From NCBI GenBank assembly GCA_028583405.1, contig JAPTMU010000112.1:200001-264000 (forward strand): 64,000 bases of DNA, read 5' to 3'. This stretch comes from Pogonophryne albipinna. Lineage: Eukaryota; Chordata; Actinopteri; Perciformes; Artedidraconidae. The notes beneath the pieces were generated by a model that ran no database searches, was not told where the DNA came from, and saw nothing but the letters and a program-made list of their open reading frames with translations. Of the stretch, positions 61,379 to 64,000 are shown piece after piece (position 1 is the stretch's first letter; every line of letters starts with the position of its first letter). The position numbers were made by a program, and so were the translations under genes.

Positions 61379-64000
61379 TACATTGCATTTAGCTGACGCT
61401 TTTATCCAAAGCGACTTACAATAAGTGCGTTCGACCAACAAAATAGAAACTTGAAGAAAATAGAATCATATAAGTACATCAGGCTTCATAGAGCAAAAAC
61501 ATTTCAAGTGGTACTCAACTGGCTTTAGATAAGCCAGTCCTTTATTAGTATATAAGTGCTCTGTTAATAGTTCTATCGCTCGAAGTGGAGTCGAAAGAGA
61601 TGAGTTTTCAGTCTGCGCCGGAAGGTGTGTAAGCTATCTGCTGTCCTGATGTCAATGGGGAGCTCACTCCACCATCTTGGAGCCAGGATAGCAAACCCAC
61701 GTGTTTTTGCTGATGGGAACTTGGGTCCCCTTCGCAGCGAGGGTGCAGCGAGCCGTTTGGTTGATGCAGAGCGGAGTGCACGTGCTGGGGTGTACGGTTT
61801 AACCATGTCCTGGATGTAGGAAGGGCCAGATCCATTCGCAGCATGGTACGCAAGTACCATTGTCTTGAAGTGGATTCTAGCAGTTACCGGAAGCCAGTGG
61901 AGGGAGCGGAGGAGCGGCGTGGTGTGGGAGAATTTAGGAAGGTTGAAGACCAGGCGAGCAGCTGCATTCTGGATGAGCTGCAGAGGTCGGATGGCACATG
62001 CAGGTTGACCAGCCAGGAGGGAGTTGCAGTAGTCTAGGCGTGAGATGACGAGAGCCTGGACCAGAACCTGCGTCGCTTTCTGGGTCAGCTGGGGACGCAT
62101 CCTCCTGATGTTGTAAAGCGTGTATCTGCAGCAGCGGGTTGTAGCAGCGATGTTTGCAGTGAAGGACAGGTTGTTATCTAGGGTCACACCCAGATTCCTT
62201 GCAGTCTGAGTCGGGGAAACAACAGAGGTGCCGATGTTGATTGTTAGGTCAAGAGTGGAACAATCTTTTCCCGGAAGGAAAAGCAGTTCAGTCTTGTCAA
62301 GGTTGAGCTTGAGGTGATGAGCAGACATCCACTGAGAGATGTCAGCTAGACAAGCAGAGATGCGTGCGACGACCTGGGTCTCTGAGCGGGGAAAGGACAG
62401 AATTAATTGGGTGTCGTCAGCGTAGCAGTGGTATGAAAAACCGTGCGGGCTAATGACTGATCCGAGCGAGTTTGTGTACAAGGAGAAGAGGAGGGGACCA
62501 AGAACAGAGCCCTGAGGGACCCCTGTAGTTAATTGACAAGGGTCGGACTCGGACCCTCTCCAAGTAACCCTGTAGGTGCGGTCTTTGAGGTATGAGGTGA
62601 GGAGGGAAAGTGCAGAGCCTGAAACTCCAAGTTCTTGGAGAGTGCGAAGGAGGATCTGATGATTCACCGTGTCGAATGCAGCAGACAGGTCCAGCAGGAT
62701 GATGACAGAGGAGAGGGAGGCTGCTTTAGCAGTGTGCAGTTCCTCAGTGACAGCAAGGAGGGCAGTTTCTGTGGAGTGACCTGCCTTGAAACCAGACTGG
62801 TGCGGATCCAGAAGGTTGTTCTGATGGAGATAACAGGAGAGTTGTTTAAAGACAGCGCGTTCAAGTGTTTTAGACAGGAACGGGAGGAGAGCGACAGGCC
62901 TGTAGTTTATAACATCAGACGGGTTGAGAGTGGGTTTCTTTAGGAGAGGGTTTACTCTTGCCTCCTTGAGACTGTTTGGAAAGTGACCAGAAGTTAGAGA
63001 AGTGTTGATGAAATGGGTGAGAAACGGTAGAATATCAGGAGCGATAGTCTGAAGGAGGTTTGAGGGGATAGGGTCCAGAGGACAGGTGGTAGGGTGGGCA
63101 GAGGTAATGAGGGTAAGAACCTCACTTGGAGAGAGAGGGGAAAAGGAGGTCAGTGTGTGGGTGAAAGGAGGGTCTGGTGACCCAGCGGTGAGTAGAGGTG
63201 AGTCAGAAAAAGAAGAGCGAATATCATCAACCTTTTTTTCAAAGTGGTTAACAAAGTCGCTTGACAGAAGGGAGGAGGGGGAAGGGGCTTTTGGAGGGTC
63301 CAAGAGGGTGGAGAAGATGGAAAATAGTTTTTTGGGATTGGAATAGGAAGATTGAATCTTATCTTGAAAGAAAGTGCTTTTTGCCTGTGAGATGGAAGCA
63401 GAGAAAGAGGAGAGGAGAGCCTGATAGGTTAGGAGGTCGTTACGGTGTTTGGATTTCCACCATTTCCGCTCTGCTGCCCGAAGGACGGTTCTATTAGCAC
63501 GCAGTGCATCATTTAGCCAGGGAGCAGGAGGGGACTGACGAGCCTGCCGAGATGTGAGAGGACAGAGAGAGTCCAGAGAGGATGAGAGAGTAGAGAGGAG
63601 AGTTTCTGCAGCAGAGTTTGGAGGCAGGAGTTGGAACGAGTCAGAGGAAGGGAGGGCTGAGAGCACCGATGAGGCAAAGGTAGAGGGGGAGAGGGAACGA
63701 AGGTTACGGCGGACAGGTGCAGGATGAGAAGAGATTAGTTTGTTATGTTTGGAAAGGGGTAGAGAGAATGAAATGAAGAAGTGATCGGATGTGTGGAGCG
63801 GGTTTACAGAGAGGTTAGAAGTAGTGCAGTTCCTTGAGAATATGAGATCAAGGACATTGCCAGCTTTATGAGTTGGTGGGGACGGAGACAGTGAGAAAGC
63901 AAAGGCGGTTAACAGAGATGTTAGTTCGTCTATCTTCCCTGTCTGGAGGTTGAAGTCTCCGAGAAGTACAGCGGGAGGGCCAGTTTCAGGGATGTGTGAG
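61379..64000 (-). mobile_element. L2-type LINE, 3' part, running off the window
   Basis: Minus-strand LINE with an open coding region (61573-63999) and a 3' UTR ending TGTAAGTCGCTTTGGATAAA, then AGCGTCAGCTAAATGCAATG (complement of about 61379-61420). Its 5' end lies beyond 64000. Truncated or decayed copies are at 5611-5823 and 51119-51450, and the SINEs at 4204 and 35159 share its tail. Confidence 0.9.
61573..63999 (-). CDS. LINE ORF2: endonuclease (C-terminal part) and reverse transcriptase
   Basis: An uninterrupted frame of 808 codons is open at the window edge. At its start the APE-type endonuclease shows VLLGDFNL and, later, TSDHFFISF with the catalytic SDH. The reverse transcriptase follows with NYRPVALLPFLSKTLERAVF, SGFKAGHSTETALL, DLSAAFDTVNH, GVPQGSVLGPLLFSLY and the catalytic YADD in HCYADDTQLILSF. 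The C-terminal region reads RISRLDYCNSLL-like and GPSYIQDMVKPYTPARALRS. Motif wording fits the L2 clade of the Jockey superfamily. No stop or frameshift is seen, so the copy is young and may be functional if its missing 5' part is intact. Confidence 0.9.
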   Translation of the reverse strand, partial: SHIPETGPPAVLLGDFNLQTGKIDELTSLLTAFAFSLSPSPPTHKAGNVLDLIFSRNCTTSNLSVNPLHTSDHFFISFSLPLSKHNKLISSHPAPVRRNLRSLSPSTFASSVLSALPSSDSFQLLPPNSAAETLLSTLSSSLDSLCPLTSRQARQSPPAPWLNDALRANRTVLRAAERKWWKSKHRNDLLTYQALLSSFSASISQAKSTFFQDKIQSSYSNPKKLFSIFSTLLDPPKAPSPSSLLSSDFVNHFEKKVDDIRSSFSDSPLLTAGSPDPPFTHTLTSFSPLSPSEVLTLITSAHPTTCPLDPIPSNLLQTIAPDILPFLTHFINTSLTSGHFPNSLKEARVNPLLKKPTLNPSDVINYRPVALLPFLSKTLERAVFKQLSCYLHQNNLLDPHQSGFKAGHSTETALLAVTEELHTAKAASLSSVIILLDLSAAFDTVNHQILLRTLQELGVSGSALSLLTSYLKDRTYRVTWRGSESDPCQLTTGVPQGSVLGPLLFSLYTNSLGSVISPHGFSYHCYADDTQLILSFPRSETQVVARISACLADISQWMSAHHLKLNLDKTELLFLPGKDCSTLDLTINIGTSVVSPTQTARNLGVTLDNNLSFTANIAATTRCCRYTLYNIRRMRPQLTQKATQVLVQALVISRLDYCNSLLAGQPACAIRPLQLIQNAAARLVFNLPKFSHTTPLLRSLHWLPVTARIHFKTMVLAYHAANGSGPSYIQDMVKPYTPARALRSASTKRLAAPSLRRGPKFPSAKTRGFAILAPRWWSELPIDIRTADSLHTFRRRLKTHLFRLHFER

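Overview
The window is vertebrate nuclear DNA, almost certainly from a teleost (probably percomorph) fish. Genes are split by GT-AG introns, most of the sequence is AT-rich and non-coding, and it is packed with fish-type repeats: L2-like LINEs with a matching tRNA-SINE tail, hAT and TTAA-target transposons, solo LTRs and very long pure GT runs. The species is not identifiable from the sequence alone.

Two protein-coding genes are secure. A hyaluronidase of the SPAM1/HYAL4 class lies on the minus strand (coding exons 11777-10842, 10579-10490, 9890-9411; 501 residues). The first seven coding exons of wasl (N-WASP) lie on the plus strand (33942-59545; 227 codons: WH1 domain, basic region and CRIB motif); its proline-rich and VCA exons lie beyond the right edge. 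The genes are head-to-head, about 22 kb apart. In mammals WASL lies beside HYAL4 and SPAM1, so this is conserved synteny. A possible 3'-terminal exon of an unrecognised plus-strand gene occupies the first 334 bases.

Layout: 0-9.4 kb, possible terminal exon, a 370-bp TTAA MITE, a SINE split by a hAT element, an L2 tail and a second MITE. 9.4-11.8 kb, hyaluronidase. 12-33 kb, intergenic, with several hAT elements, L2 and Rex1-like LINE ends, two solo LTRs, three TTAA elements related to each other and one 1.8-kb minisatellite. 33.3-33.9 kb, wasl promoter/5' UTR candidate. 34-64 kb, wasl exons in introns loaded with transposons, four minisatellites and long GT/CA tracts. 61.4-64 kb, an L2-type LINE on the minus strand with an undamaged endonuclease-RT reading frame that runs off the window.

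The most unusual feature is the link between small transposons and minisatellites. A 37-bp minisatellite lies inside two inverted copies of one TTAA element (26.4 and 56.1 kb), while two relatives (16.6 and 24.8 kb) carry the same subterminal sequence once only. A 33-bp minisatellite lies inside a hAT MITE at 53.3 kb, with a single-copy relative at 47.2 kb. Tandem arrays also end within 56-135 bp of the splice acceptors of wasl exons 2, 3, 6 and 7.
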